Assembly (NCBI GenBank): GCA_023458215.1
Contig: JAEXAJ010000096.1
Location: 1 to 13,670, forward strand
Direction: 5' to 3'
DNA length: 13,670 nucleotides
Origin: Bacteroidota bacterium
GTDB lineage: Bacteria > Bacteroidota > Bacteroidia > Bacteroidales > Bacteroidaceae
Shown here: in pieces, positions 7,963 to 13,670 of the stretch
Numbering within the stretch: the first letter of the stretch is position 1
Layout of the letters: each line of letters opens with the position of its first letter
The notes under the pieces: generated by a model
What the model was told of the DNA's origin: nothing
Database searches by the model: none
What the model saw: the letters and a program-made list of their open reading frames with translations, nothing else
Made by a program: the position numbers and the translations under genes

Positions 7963-8880
7963 TCAGTCTTCAAGGAGTATTTTTATATATTCTGTAGCAT
8001 AATTACGAATGTATTCTTTCAATTCGACAGATTCTATGATGCGAACATCAGCAGCCAAACCGAGGATAAAACGAGTAGGACCTATGTAATTACTGATTTC
8101 TGTTTCCAGAATCCATGCATCATCAGAGATTTGCCGGGTATCTCGTTCTGCTAAAGGAAATTCTTCGATGAGTAAGTGAAAAGCTCTTCGGTTGAGTTGT
8201 AGCTTAATGGAATGTTTAACGGTTTCATAACTACTCATACGGAAAATATCGGTGAAACCCTTTTGGTGGGAAACTTCCTGTTGCCAATCTTCATTGGTGA
8301 TTTCGACAGATTTAATGCGTGAAATCTTAAATAGTTTATTGCATCCGCTTGAAAGTTCGAAACACCATGCTTCTACATAATTGGTAGTGAAAGCAAAAGG
8401 TTCTACCAATCGATCGGCCACTGTTTGTCCATGGGCAGATGAATAGCCATGCAGGATGACTTGTTTCTTTTGTTCATAAGCCTTCATGATCATTCGAATG
8501 TTGTCAGCATTCTGTCCTTTAACGATAGTCTCGGCGATGATTTTGTTGTTATAGACCGAAGCCAATTTTCTTTTCAAGTTTTGTTTGATAAGGTTATTGT
8601 TGTCGACTCCTTCGATAACTTGGTGAATGATATAGGCTTCTTCCTCGCTAAAATGAATCAGCTGGGAGATGTCTTTAAAAAAAGGTGATTCTTTTCCCAT
8701 TCTGATGCATCCATCTTCTTTATAGATGACGAATCCCGCCGACTTGAACGTGTCAAGATAGCGATAAATGGAGCGAGGAGAGGTTTCCATCCGCTCGGCT
8801 AACTCATCTACAGTGTAATAGGTATTTGCTGTTAAAAGCATAACGAGTCTGAGGAGTCGTTCGAGTTTGGGTTGATCCAT
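7963..8880 (-). CDS. WYL-domain transcriptional regulator
   Basis: A 305-aa regulator with an N-terminal DeoR/HTH_11-type winged helix (about 5-60: YYTVDELAERMETSPRSIYR as the helix-turn-helix, then the AGFVIYKEDGCIRM wing) and a central WYL domain (about 125-200, with EAWCFELS and FKISRIKSVEI matching the usual strand pattern). WYL domains sense nucleic-acid or nucleotide ligands, and such regulators commonly sit beside phage- and plasmid-defence operons. It directly precedes jetA on the same strand, so it probably controls the Wadjet operon and may be cotranscribed with it. The ATG at 8880 is the first in the frame. Upstream, TATCTTTA (minus strand, 8899-8906) is a near-consensus -7 box. 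Activator or repressor cannot be told from sequence. Confidence 0.88.
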   Translation of the reverse strand: MDQPKLERLLRLVMLLTANTYYTVDELAERMETSPRSIYRYLDTFKSAGFVIYKEDGCIRMGKESPFFKDISQLIHFSEEEAYIIHQVIEGVDNNNLIKQNLKRKLASVYNNKIIAETIVKGQNADNIRMIMKAYEQKKQVILHGYSSAHGQTVADRLVEPFAFTTNYVEAWCFELSSGCNKLFKISRIKSVEITNEDWQQEVSHQKGFTDIFRMSSYETVKHSIKLQLNRRAFHLLIEEFPLAERDTRQISDDAWILETEISNYIGPTRFILGLAADVRIIESVELKEYIRNYATEYIKILLED

Positions 8881-8898
8881 GGTCTATCTATTTGGCTA

Positions 8899-8906
8899 TA
8901 AAGATA
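8899..8906 (-). promoter_or_regulatory. Putative -7 box upstream of the WYL regulator
   Basis: The minus strand reads TATCTTTA, one base from TAnnTTTG, 19 bp before the WYL start codon. No convincing -33 element was seen. The 205-bp gap between the HipT-like gene and the WYL gene (8881-9085) contains no hairpin I would call a terminator, so read-through from hipBST is possible. Confidence 0.3.
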
Positions 8907-9085
8907 TAAAATATCCAGTTATAATAGTCAGCAGATTGAGAAAAGCGTTAGTGAAATGTTGTTTTATCTCCGCCGGTAGAAATCCACATTTCCTTCCCCT
9001 TCCAAGAGAAGCTCTGCTTTTATACCTTTCCTTTCAGATATGTAGGCGATTCGTTCATAAATTACGGATCCCCCAACAGTTATTC

Positions 9086-10093
9086 TTACTTCATATCCTT
9101 GAGTCTATTTCTACGTTGACGGTATTCCGCCAGATAGGTTTTCTTAGTGTCGGGTAATAAGAATGAGGCTTCTATGAGTTGTTCGGTTAGTGGGTATAGA
9201 ATTGCAAATTGAGTTAAAATCTCAACCACGCGTTTTTCATTGACCCCGATACGCTTTCCAAACTCTTCAAAGGATCGCCCATTCGCTTTGCCATTAAATT
9301 TCAGAAAATCCGATTTATCTCCTTCACGGAACAGGCCGCGACTCAATGCGAAATCGCTATCATCAACATGCAGGTGCGTATTCAGCAAGTCATAAGCGGG
9401 AGCCAATCGAAAGTCACCTCTTGAAGTTTCAAGAACAGAGAAGTTCTTTAAATGAGCATCACCGTTTGAGAATAAAAAGTTGAAAAGTACAATCTTAAAA
9501 AACTTTTCAATCTCAATGCGCCAGGCAGGGATATAGCGTTGTATCAGCTCGGCCAGGTCTTCGTAGCTGTATTCATACTTATAGTTACTTCCACCGTTTG
9601 CGGGCATCAAACCTGCCAACGAGGAAAAATCCTCCTTGCGTAGCTTTATACCTCCTACTCCAACATCAAAACGCTTGGTGATATAAGCGGGCTCATCGGT
9701 TTGAAAAAAACACAAACCATTAGCAGCCGTTTCAATTCCATATACTTGCGAGGCAATCTGCATCGTCAGGTTTTCGTTCGCAGGAATCTCCTTCGCTCTT
9801 CGCAGACGACTGAGCGGAATCGGCTTCAGGATATGTGTACTTTGCTCTCCCTTTTTCGATAGACGTATCTTACCTTTTTCAACAAGGCAAACCTCCTTAT
9901 CTTGCACTCCTGAAATTGAAATATGTTCTATATTCTCTATAAACTTTTCATTATCCTCTTCGTTCTTCTCGGGAGAATCGTATGGAAGGGTATGCGATAC
10001 CTTTTTGCCGGAAAAAAGATTTCTCAGGGCAACAGGAGAATAGGTTTCATACCCTTCCGCAAGAGTTGACGGGCAATGTGTCAGTTTCATCAT
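9086..10093 (-). CDS. hipT: HipA kinase core protein, HipT-like toxin
   Basis: A Ser/Thr kinase toxin of the HipA superfamily lacking the N-terminal subdomain, which a separate upstream gene encodes. Characterised HipA and HipT arrest growth by phosphorylating aminoacyl-tRNA synthetases. In 335 aa the key parts are the Gly-rich loop SISGVQDKE (59-67, with paired serines S59 and S61 as in HipT autophosphorylation), Lys90 in HILKP for ATP, catalytic D212 in SNGDAHLKNFS with N217, and metal-binding D235 in APAYDLLN. All are present, so the kinase looks active. The ATG overlaps the preceding stop by 4 nt (ATGA). A second Met follows immediately. The size is slightly above the ~310 aa of E. coli HipT. 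Its cellular target cannot be inferred here. Confidence 0.88.
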   Translation of the reverse strand: MMKLTHCPSTLAEGYETYSPVALRNLFSGKKVSHTLPYDSPEKNEEDNEKFIENIEHISISGVQDKEVCLVEKGKIRLSKKGEQSTHILKPIPLSRLRRAKEIPANENLTMQIASQVYGIETAANGLCFFQTDEPAYITKRFDVGVGGIKLRKEDFSSLAGLMPANGGSNYKYEYSYEDLAELIQRYIPAWRIEIEKFFKIVLFNFLFSNGDAHLKNFSVLETSRGDFRLAPAYDLLNTHLHVDDSDFALSRGLFREGDKSDFLKFNGKANGRSFEEFGKRIGVNEKRVVEILTQFAILYPLTEQLIEASFLLPDTKKTYLAEYRQRRNRLKDMK

Positions 10094-10413
10094 TCAATCG
10101 GTTTTAGTGTTACTGCTCCTATTGTGTCGTGCGATGTGGTGGCAAGAAGAAGTCCGAAATAATCTTTCTCATCAATCTTCAACAATCGGCATTGAGCCTC
10201 TTTATTCGCCCCTTCGGATAGTAGGCTGAAGAAGAACGGAAACAGGTAATCGCTCGTAAACTTTATTTCCGTTTTTGGCAGCGTCAAACTCACCTCCGGC
10301 ATAGAGGTATTGGCAAAATAGGCAGACTCGTACTCGAATGAATAACTCCCGTTGTCGTTCTCAGTCAGAGTTCCAGCTTCTATCCCTTTCATATAGACTT
10401 TTGCACTTCGCAT
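10090..10413 (-). CDS. hipS: HipA N-terminal domain protein, HipS-like antitoxin
   Basis: A 107-aa protein matching the N-terminal subdomain 1 of HipA (KVYMKGIEAGTLTE at the start, the LTLPKTEIKF middle, the FPFFFSLLSEG motif at 58-68, and IGAVTL at the end). In the tripartite HipBST system this domain is a free protein, HipS, which acts as the antitoxin by plugging the kinase active site. Order and coupling fit: the ATG is 3 bp after the HTH gene stop, and the stop overlaps the kinase ATG. The segment after SEG reads ANKEAQC, with no Trp, whereas the HipA/HipS families often carry a Trp here that contacts the kinase; this is worth checking. 'HipA N-terminal domain-containing protein' is the safe name; HipS is an inference from architecture. 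Confidence 0.82.
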   Translation of the reverse strand: MRSAKVYMKGIEAGTLTENDNGSYSFEYESAYFANTSMPEVSLTLPKTEIKFTSDYLFPFFFSLLSEGANKEAQCRLLKIDEKDYFGLLLATTSHDTIGAVTLKPIE

Positions 10414-10416
10414 AAT

Positions 10417-10647
10417 TTATCGATTTAGTTGTTTGACGCCCACGATAATTTCCAGCCCAAGCACATCTAAAATCTTACCCAGCACCTCTATGGTAGGGTT
10501 TGCCTGTCCACGCTCTATTTTATAGAGTGTATTGACACTGATGCCCGCAATTTCTGCCAAGTCGGGCTGTGTAATCATTAGTTCTTTTCTTCGGAGACGT
10601 ATCTGCTCGCCAATAGTAACCCGTAATGAGTTTATTTGATTATCCAT
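10417..10647 (-). CDS. hipB: XRE-family HTH regulator, HipB-like antitoxin/repressor
   Basis: A 76-aa Cro/CI-type DNA-binding protein heading the hip operon. The helix-turn-helix spans about residues 24-60 (QPDLAEIAGISVNTLYKIERG, where LYKIERGQANPTIEVL is the classic XRE helix 3-4 pattern). HipB proteins repress their own operon and bind the kinase. I chose the ATG at 10647; an in-frame GTG at 10653 would add two residues but touches the inverted repeat starting at 10652. The next gene starts 3 bp after the stop. A -7 box (10675-10682) and dyads lie just upstream, fitting autoregulation. Confidence 0.85.
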   Translation of the reverse strand: MDNQINSLRVTIGEQIRLRRKELMITQPDLAEIAGISVNTLYKIERGQANPTIEVLGKILDVLGLEIIVGVKQLNR

Positions 10648-10651
10648 ATCC

Positions 10652-10686
10652 ACACTATATTGTGATTTACACTACAAATATAGTGT
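10652..10686. promoter_or_regulatory. hipBST promoter with overlapping operator dyad
   Basis: ACACTATAT (10652-10660) and ATATAGTGT (10678-10686) form a perfect 9-bp inverted repeat with a 17-bp spacer. The right arm overlaps CAAATATA (10675-10682), which on the minus strand reads TATATTTG, an exact TAnnTTTG -7 box. Transcription would start near 10668, giving a ~20-nt leader to the HipB ATG. A HipB-like dimer bound here would block the promoter. No clear -33 TTTG was found. Confidence 0.55.
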
Positions 10687-10791
10687 ATTTTTTAATAGAA
10701 GATGCTTAAATCATATTTTATTGTGATTTAAAAGATCTCATTATAGTATTAGAGTGCAAGCAGGGTTACAATCACATCATAATGTGATATT
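10661..10791. repeat. Three regularly spaced TGTGAT sites upstream of hipB
   Basis: TGTGATTT at 10661-10668, TGTGATTT at 10722-10729 and TGTGATAT at 10784-10791 are spaced 61 and 62 bp apart, close to six helical turns. The third is half of a perfect dyad, ATCACAT-CATA-ATGTGAT (10771-10788). They could be extra binding sites for the HipB-like protein, lying on one face of the helix. The short motif in A+T-rich DNA limits certainty. Confidence 0.35.
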
Positions 10792-10814
10792 TCTGATAAT
10801 ATAAAAATAATGCG

Positions 10815-10915
10815 TATCTTTGCTCCTGCAAACCATTTGTAACCCCAATGCGGTAACATCCACCAAATCAACCCTCTAAAATTGATTGGAGACTTCCGGT
10901 GACGGGCTGAAAAAA
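10815..10915 (+). repeat. Direct repeat copy B with a consensus -7 box
   Basis: The second copy of the ~100-bp repeat found at 1213-1312, in the same orientation, about 160 bp upstream of hipB. It opens with TATCTTTG (10815-10822), an exact Bacteroides -7 match facing right, so an RNA could start near GCAAACCATTTG. CTCTAA and TTGGAG (within 10873-10890) can pair, and CCG-GTGA-CGG forms a small GNRA-capped stem near 10896-10905. It ends with GGGCTGAAAAA, directly before a 37-codon + strand ORF (10915-11028). Confidence 0.8.
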
Positions 10916-11229
10916 TGCGGTACAACACGTATATCGAAACAATTGGAAACCAACACATTGAATTTACCGGTACTTTCAATGTAATTATAAAAACAAGGTT
11001 TGTACCGTTTAAAAGAGCAAAACGCTAGCGCTCAATAGTGTAAATATGCTGCATCGTACATGAGCGAACCTCGAAAAACAACTTCACAATTTACTTTCCC
11101 TATCAGCAGTAAAGTGAACACTCCCGATATGTTCATCGTCTCTTTTCGTGTGCGTGTATCACTTATACATGGTAGGATACTACTATTTAACTCCGAAAAA
11201 TGGAAAATAATATCTATATATTACTACTT
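10916..11229. other. Gene-poor stretch between repeat B and the primase remnant
   Basis: No recognisable gene. Two short + strand ORFs are open: 10915-11028, encoding 37 aa (starts MRYNTYIETIGN, ends basic FKRAKR), placed where a transcript from the repeat B promoter would first meet an ATG; and 11060-11236, encoding 58 aa (starts MSEPRKTTSQF). A 34-aa minus ORF (11032-11136) overlaps them. I recognise none of these products, and codon content alone does not support any of them. The stretch is A+T-rich and looks like decayed or regulatory DNA. Confidence 0.4.
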
Positions 11230-11484
11230 TCATTGAGTTTTCTTCTTGTTTTGCAAGAAATCATTCAAATCCTTGTAGAATGATAAGGCGCAAACATATC
11301 CTGAGCTTCATCACCCAGTAATTCATGCAAGGAATCTACAACCCATCTACCGGCATCATCATTGTCAAGATAGCAATGGAGAAGCATGATACCAAGCTGG
11401 CTTATCCGACTTCTTTGTAAGTGAAAAGCCGATGGCACTTAGATAGTACGCCAGGTCTATTTGCTTTATTTGAGCGATGTTCGT
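11230..11484 (-). pseudogene. Remnant of a CHC2 zinc-finger/TOPRIM primase
   Basis: Two pieces of a primase typical of Bacteroides mobile elements are joined by a large internal deletion. The N-terminal piece (11484 downwards) reads NIAQIKQIDLAYYLSAIGF, then KPAWYHASPL, matching the start of CHC2-type primases, but its start codon is ACG where ATG is expected. In another frame it runs into a TOPRIM-like piece, YLDNDDAGRWVVDSLHELLG, containing the DxD-type YLDNDDAG motif. After a further frameshift it ends FYKDLNDFLQNKKKTQ and a TGA, the usual C-terminal flavour of these proteins. The zinc-binding cysteines and most of the catalytic core are gone, so it cannot function. Family identity is from memory of conserved motifs. 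Confidence 0.65.
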
Positions 11485-11631
11485 AATGTTCCTTTAGTAT
11501 TTATAACGGTTTGACATAGATTTACCATATATAGTCCCGGAGTAAACTAAACCTCTTTCCTGTCTACATTGGCTCCTCATCCTCAAAGACCTTGAAGGCT
11601 TAAGAATAAATTTTGTCTTTTGAGGTTATTA
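11485..11631. other. Unassigned sequence between the integrase and primase remnants
   Basis: Short minus-strand stretches such as KVFEDEEPM and KRFSLLRDYIW look faintly protein-like but are broken by stops, and I cannot assign them. This is probably deletion-scarred DNA of the same former element. Confidence 0.35.
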
Positions 11632-12045
11632 CTACATACTTCTTTCATCAAATATACCATTCTGGTAACCGTCCGCAATGAATCCGTCAAATCGTTCAAG
11701 CATGGTTATTGCAGTTTTTAGGCTTTGAGTCTCAAAAGTCAGCAGTGAATCAATAGTGTCTTCAGGAATTTCGCAATTGCTATACTCTTTTTTATCTTCT
11801 CACATAGGAATGATGGGCAACATATGGCATCCATTTCACAATCAATGGTCAGTTTAAGGCTCTTATTAAAACCGAGACCTTTGGCTCGAGGTTCCATTTT
11901 CATCAAACTTAGCCATATCTTTCAGAGTAGCTCTAATTTCACTTTTGTGATACGGATCAACTTCTCTGCCATCACGCAAACAGAAACGTAAATTCATATC
12001 GTCTTCCGTTTGGGTTGTCTTTAGAAAGAAAGCAACTTGTTCCAT
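11632..12045 (-). pseudogene. Frameshifted N-terminal remnant of a tyrosine integrase
   Basis: The ATG at 12045 opens a frame reading MEQVAFFLKTTQTEDDMNLR and RDGREVDPYHKSEIRATLKD, up to about 11893. There the frame must shift to continue EPRAKGLGFNKSLKLTIDCE. It shifts again near 11785 to give EIPEDTIDSLL, TMLERFDGFIADGYQNGIF and DERSM, then a TAG at 11632. The pattern resembles the arm-binding and SAM-like core-binding domains of Bacteroides site-specific integrases. The catalytic domain with the R-H-R-Y residues is absent, so the gene is dead. It is followed at once by the primase remnant on the same strand, the order expected of a decayed integrative or mobilizable element. Confidence 0.6.
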
Positions 12046-12073
12046 AGCTTATTGAATTTTGAGCATTTTCATC

Positions 12074-12123
12074 GTGGTGCAAAAATCGTAATTTTGCACC
12101 ACAGAATTGTAATAGTGCACCAC
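12074..12123. promoter_or_regulatory. Operator-like inverted repeat upstream of the integrase remnant
   Basis: GTGGTGCAAAA (12074-12084) and TTTTGCACCAC (12092-12102) are perfect 11-bp arms around 7 nt. A third half-site, TGCACCAC, lies at 12116-12123, 21 bp (two helical turns) from the copy at 12095-12102. The right arm overlaps TAATTTTG (12089-12096), an exact + strand -7 match. It sits 29 bp upstream of the dead integrase's ATG. It resembles a regulator binding site more than a terminator, because no T-tract follows. Confidence 0.5.
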
Positions 12124-12181
12124 ATGAATTCAATAGAACACAATAAAGGAATACTCAAATAACTGATTATCAATTCAAATA

Positions 12182-12200
12182 ATTGCATTTATATTGCATT
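12182..12200. repeat. Tandem ATTGCATT direct repeats, possible recombinase arm sites
   Basis: ATTGCATT at 12182-12189 and again at 12193-12200, one helical turn apart, lie upstream of the integrase remnant. Phased short direct repeats next to an integrase gene are typical of arm-type or excisionase sites. Function is inferred from position only. Confidence 0.3.
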
Positions 12201-12273
12201 GGCGTTTAAATAACAAGCCCCAGGCGGATCACATAGGAACAAAGCCAAACGGCGACAAAAAAAGAGACAAGTC

Positions 12274-12295
12274 CTACAATATCAACGTATTGTAG
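12274..12295. repeat. Perfect 8-bp stem hairpin
   Basis: CTACAATA (12274-12281) and TATTGTAG (12288-12295) flank TCAACG. On the + strand it is followed by an A+T-rich tract (AACTTTATTTTATATTTTA), weakly terminator-like; alternatively it could be a core recombination site. The surrounding 12124-12432 contains no gene I can support, only this hairpin and the ATTGCATT pair. Confidence 0.35.
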
Positions 12296-12432
12296 AACTT
12301 TATTTTATATTTTAGTCTTGCCTGAAAGACAGAAAAGGATCACGAAAAGACACGGTTGAGTATCCAATTAAATTCCGAAAAACAATGTTTTGGGGATGGT
12401 TATGAAATAAGCATTTTTCATTTAGTTGCACT

Positions 12433-12961
12433 TCAAACAAGTTTCTCATACAGTTTGAACCAGTCCAGTCCATAGTTGCCAAAACCTAAATCTACGGTAT
12501 CAATATACTCAAAAACCGCATTTCTCATACAAGGAGATTGCCGGAAGATTCTTTTCGTACACATCCAAACGAATAGATTTCATGCCAAATTGCCGAGCCA
12601 GCTCAAACGAATAATCCATCAAAGCACGACCAATACCCATATTCAAAAATGAGGGATGAACTACAAATGTGCGTATCACAAAAACATGACTATAGTCAGC
12701 ATCTATTTTCCACCTTACATTATTATAGGCTTCATCGGGATGATGGTCTAAGATAATAGAGCCAGCTATTTTTTCACAATGTCTGACAACGAAAAGCGTA
12801 TTATCTTCTATACCAGCAACCGCATTTTCACGAACAGGATAAATGCCTTTTATCCATCCGGGGTAGTTTATAGTAGCCGATAGATGATCATTCAGATCAT
12901 CATACAGCTTTTCTAATTCGTCGATATCAGCAGGAGTGCCAGATTCTATTACAAAATTCAT
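12433..12961 (-). pseudogene. GNAT N-acetyltransferase with a one-base frameshift
   Basis: A Gcn5-related acetyltransferase. The intact part (12961 to 12509, 150 aa) contains the acetyl-CoA binding segment VVHPSFLNMGIGRALM (about 100-115) and the YEKCGF motif that normally precedes the last strands. It stops just after a run of five A on the + strand (12511-12515). Removing one base makes the frame read GFEYIDTVDLGFGNYGLDWF and end LYEKLV-TGA at 12433, the usual length (about 175 aa) and ending of the family. The gene is therefore either a recent pseudogene, a phase-variable homopolymer, or a sequencing error. Substrate unknown. A consensus -7 box lies upstream (12982-12989). Confidence 0.85.
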
Positions 12962-12981
12962 GATTACAACTGTTTGGGATG

Positions 12982-13001
12982 CAAAGGTATAATTTTTACC
13001 T
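12982..13001 (-). promoter_or_regulatory. Promoter of the GNAT gene with overlapping dyad
   Basis: CAAAGGTA (12982-12989) reads TACCTTTG on the minus strand, an exact TAnnTTTG -7 box, 20 bp before the acetyltransferase ATG. AGGTA (12985-12989) and TACCT (12997-13001) form a perfect dyad over it, a possible operator. No clear -33 TTTG was seen. Confidence 0.5.
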
Positions 13002-13098
13002 CAATAAAAGAGAGTTCCTTTTAAAATACTGAAAATCATACTCTTTTAGATAGTTATTATTTCCAGCTTTCAAAGTAGTGTTTGAGGAATAATCTTCT

Positions 13099-13413
13099 TT
13101 AATTCTTTTCATAAGGCATGATTTGTTTGGGTGATTGATTCTGTGTTTCACTGTCTGCTATAATTCTTTCAATATCAGCAGATTTATAATAAATCTTACT
13201 GCCTATTTGAGAATAAGCCAATCTTCCGCTACTCCGGTAATATTGCAGCGTTCGTTTGCTAAAGCCTAACAACAGGCACACTTCCTGACTATCCAGCCAG
13301 TTTTCTACTTTCTGGGTATGAGTGCTGCACAAACTTTCTATTCGTTTGGCAAACTCGGTGAAACGTTCGCAGACATACGAAAAAGTTCTCTTTTCAATGG
13401 TTACTACTTCCAT
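13099..13413 (-). CDS. Excisionase-like helix-turn-helix DNA-binding protein
   Basis: A 104-aa protein with an N-terminal helix (about 1-33, MEVVTIEKRTF start) and a MerR/Xis-type HTH_17 domain at about 38-82: WLDSQEVCLLLGFSKRTLQY is the helix-turn-helix, and GRLAYSQIGSKIYYKSADIE the wing and following helix. In Bacteroidales such proteins accompany integrative and mobilizable elements, where they act as excision cofactors or small regulators. It lies upstream of the GNAT gene on the same strand, with a 137-bp gap. The ATG is preceded by an A+T-rich leader. Which element it serves is unclear because its neighbours to the right are outside the window. Confidence 0.8.
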   Translation of the reverse strand: MEVVTIEKRTFSYVCERFTEFAKRIESLCSTHTQKVENWLDSQEVCLLLGFSKRTLQYYRSSGRLAYSQIGSKIYYKSADIERIIADSETQNQSPKQIMPYEKN

Positions 13414-13522
13414 ACTTTTAATTTAAAATGGTTCATAAAACGTGTTGATTCTATTTTCATCGGCAAATGAAAGAAGAATTAAGAACCGTTTTCAAAACTG
13501 TCTGGAAGTGGTAGAATGTGGC

Positions 13523-13561
13523 TATATCTGGCTTCTTCCCAAAATTAAAAAGCCAGATATA
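13523..13561. terminator. 12-bp perfect hairpin, probable bidirectional terminator
   Basis: TATATCTGGCTT (13523-13534) and AAGCCAGATATA (13550-13561) are perfect inverted arms with a 15-nt loop, 110 bp upstream of the HTH gene. The strong stem suits an RNA terminator or hairpin between that gene and one to the right, but the T-tract is poor on both strands. The rest of 13414-13670 shows no gene; ACCGTTTT-C-AAAACTGT (13485-13501) is a minor near-dyad. Confidence 0.45.
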
Positions 13562-13670
13562 TAATTGAAATATGCTTTGTTATGTAGGAAATACTATATT
13601 AATATCAAAAGTAGATTTTAAGTCTCCACACCTGCGCTATGCTTCGGGTTATATTCTAGTTTAAGACTTG

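Noticed and set aside
10749..10979. 76-codon minus-strand ORF across repeat B
   Set aside because: The similar peptide in copy A ends at a stop, and differences between copies show no third-position bias, so the repeat does not evolve as coding DNA.
11032..11136. 34-aa minus-strand ORF starting MNISGVF
   Set aside because: Too short, overlaps other short frames and has no promoter, recognised family or conserved context.
1..13670. CRISPR array, tRNA or rRNA genes
   Set aside because: No regularly spaced identical repeats beyond those listed, and no cloverleaf or rRNA sequence was seen on either strand.

Overview
The window looks like chromosomal accessory DNA from a Bacteroides-like member of the Bacteroidales. 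The evidence is moderate to low G+C, Bacteroidetes-type -7 boxes (TAnnTTTG) ahead of several genes, weak Shine-Dalgarno signals, and a set of families common in that order: a two-ORF ISAon1/ISL3-like insertion sequence, a split HipA system, an excisionase-like HTH protein, and remnants of a tyrosine integrase and a CHC2/TOPRIM primase. Every gene I can support lies on the minus strand, so transcription runs from high to low coordinates. Species cannot be assigned from sequence alone.

Layout from the right edge. 13670-12433: an excisionase-like HTH gene and a GNAT acetyltransferase gene broken by one extra T in a homopolymer. 12432-10916: mostly decayed DNA holding an operator-like inverted repeat, candidate recombinase sites, a frameshifted integrase N-terminus (12045-11632) and an internally deleted primase (11484-11230). 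10915-1213: two intact defence-type modules. The first is a three-gene HipBST-like toxin-antitoxin operon (HTH regulator, HipA N-domain protein, HipA kinase core). The second is a WYL regulator followed by four translationally coupled genes, jetA-jetB-jetC-jetD, a complete type I Wadjet (MksBEFG-like) anti-plasmid system. 1175-1: the terminal region and two ORFs of an ISAon1/ISL3-like element that runs off the left edge.

How the genes work together. JetA (kleisin), JetB (winged-helix KITE-like) and JetC (SMC ATPase) would form a loop-extruding condensin on small circular DNA, and JetD (TOPRIM nuclease) would cut it. The upstream WYL protein is the likely regulator. A candidate second promoter and two dyad sequences lie between it and jetA. 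HipB-like, HipS-like and HipT-like proteins would form a self-regulated kinase toxin-antitoxin set.

The most unexpected feature is a pair of ~100-bp direct repeats (about 83% identical by hand alignment, two blocks of 22-24 bp identical) that bracket exactly the HipBST plus Wadjet cargo, at 1213-1312 and 10815-10915. Each starts with a Bacteroides-like -7 box. The mismatches show no codon-position bias, so the repeat looks like a non-coding or leader-type element.
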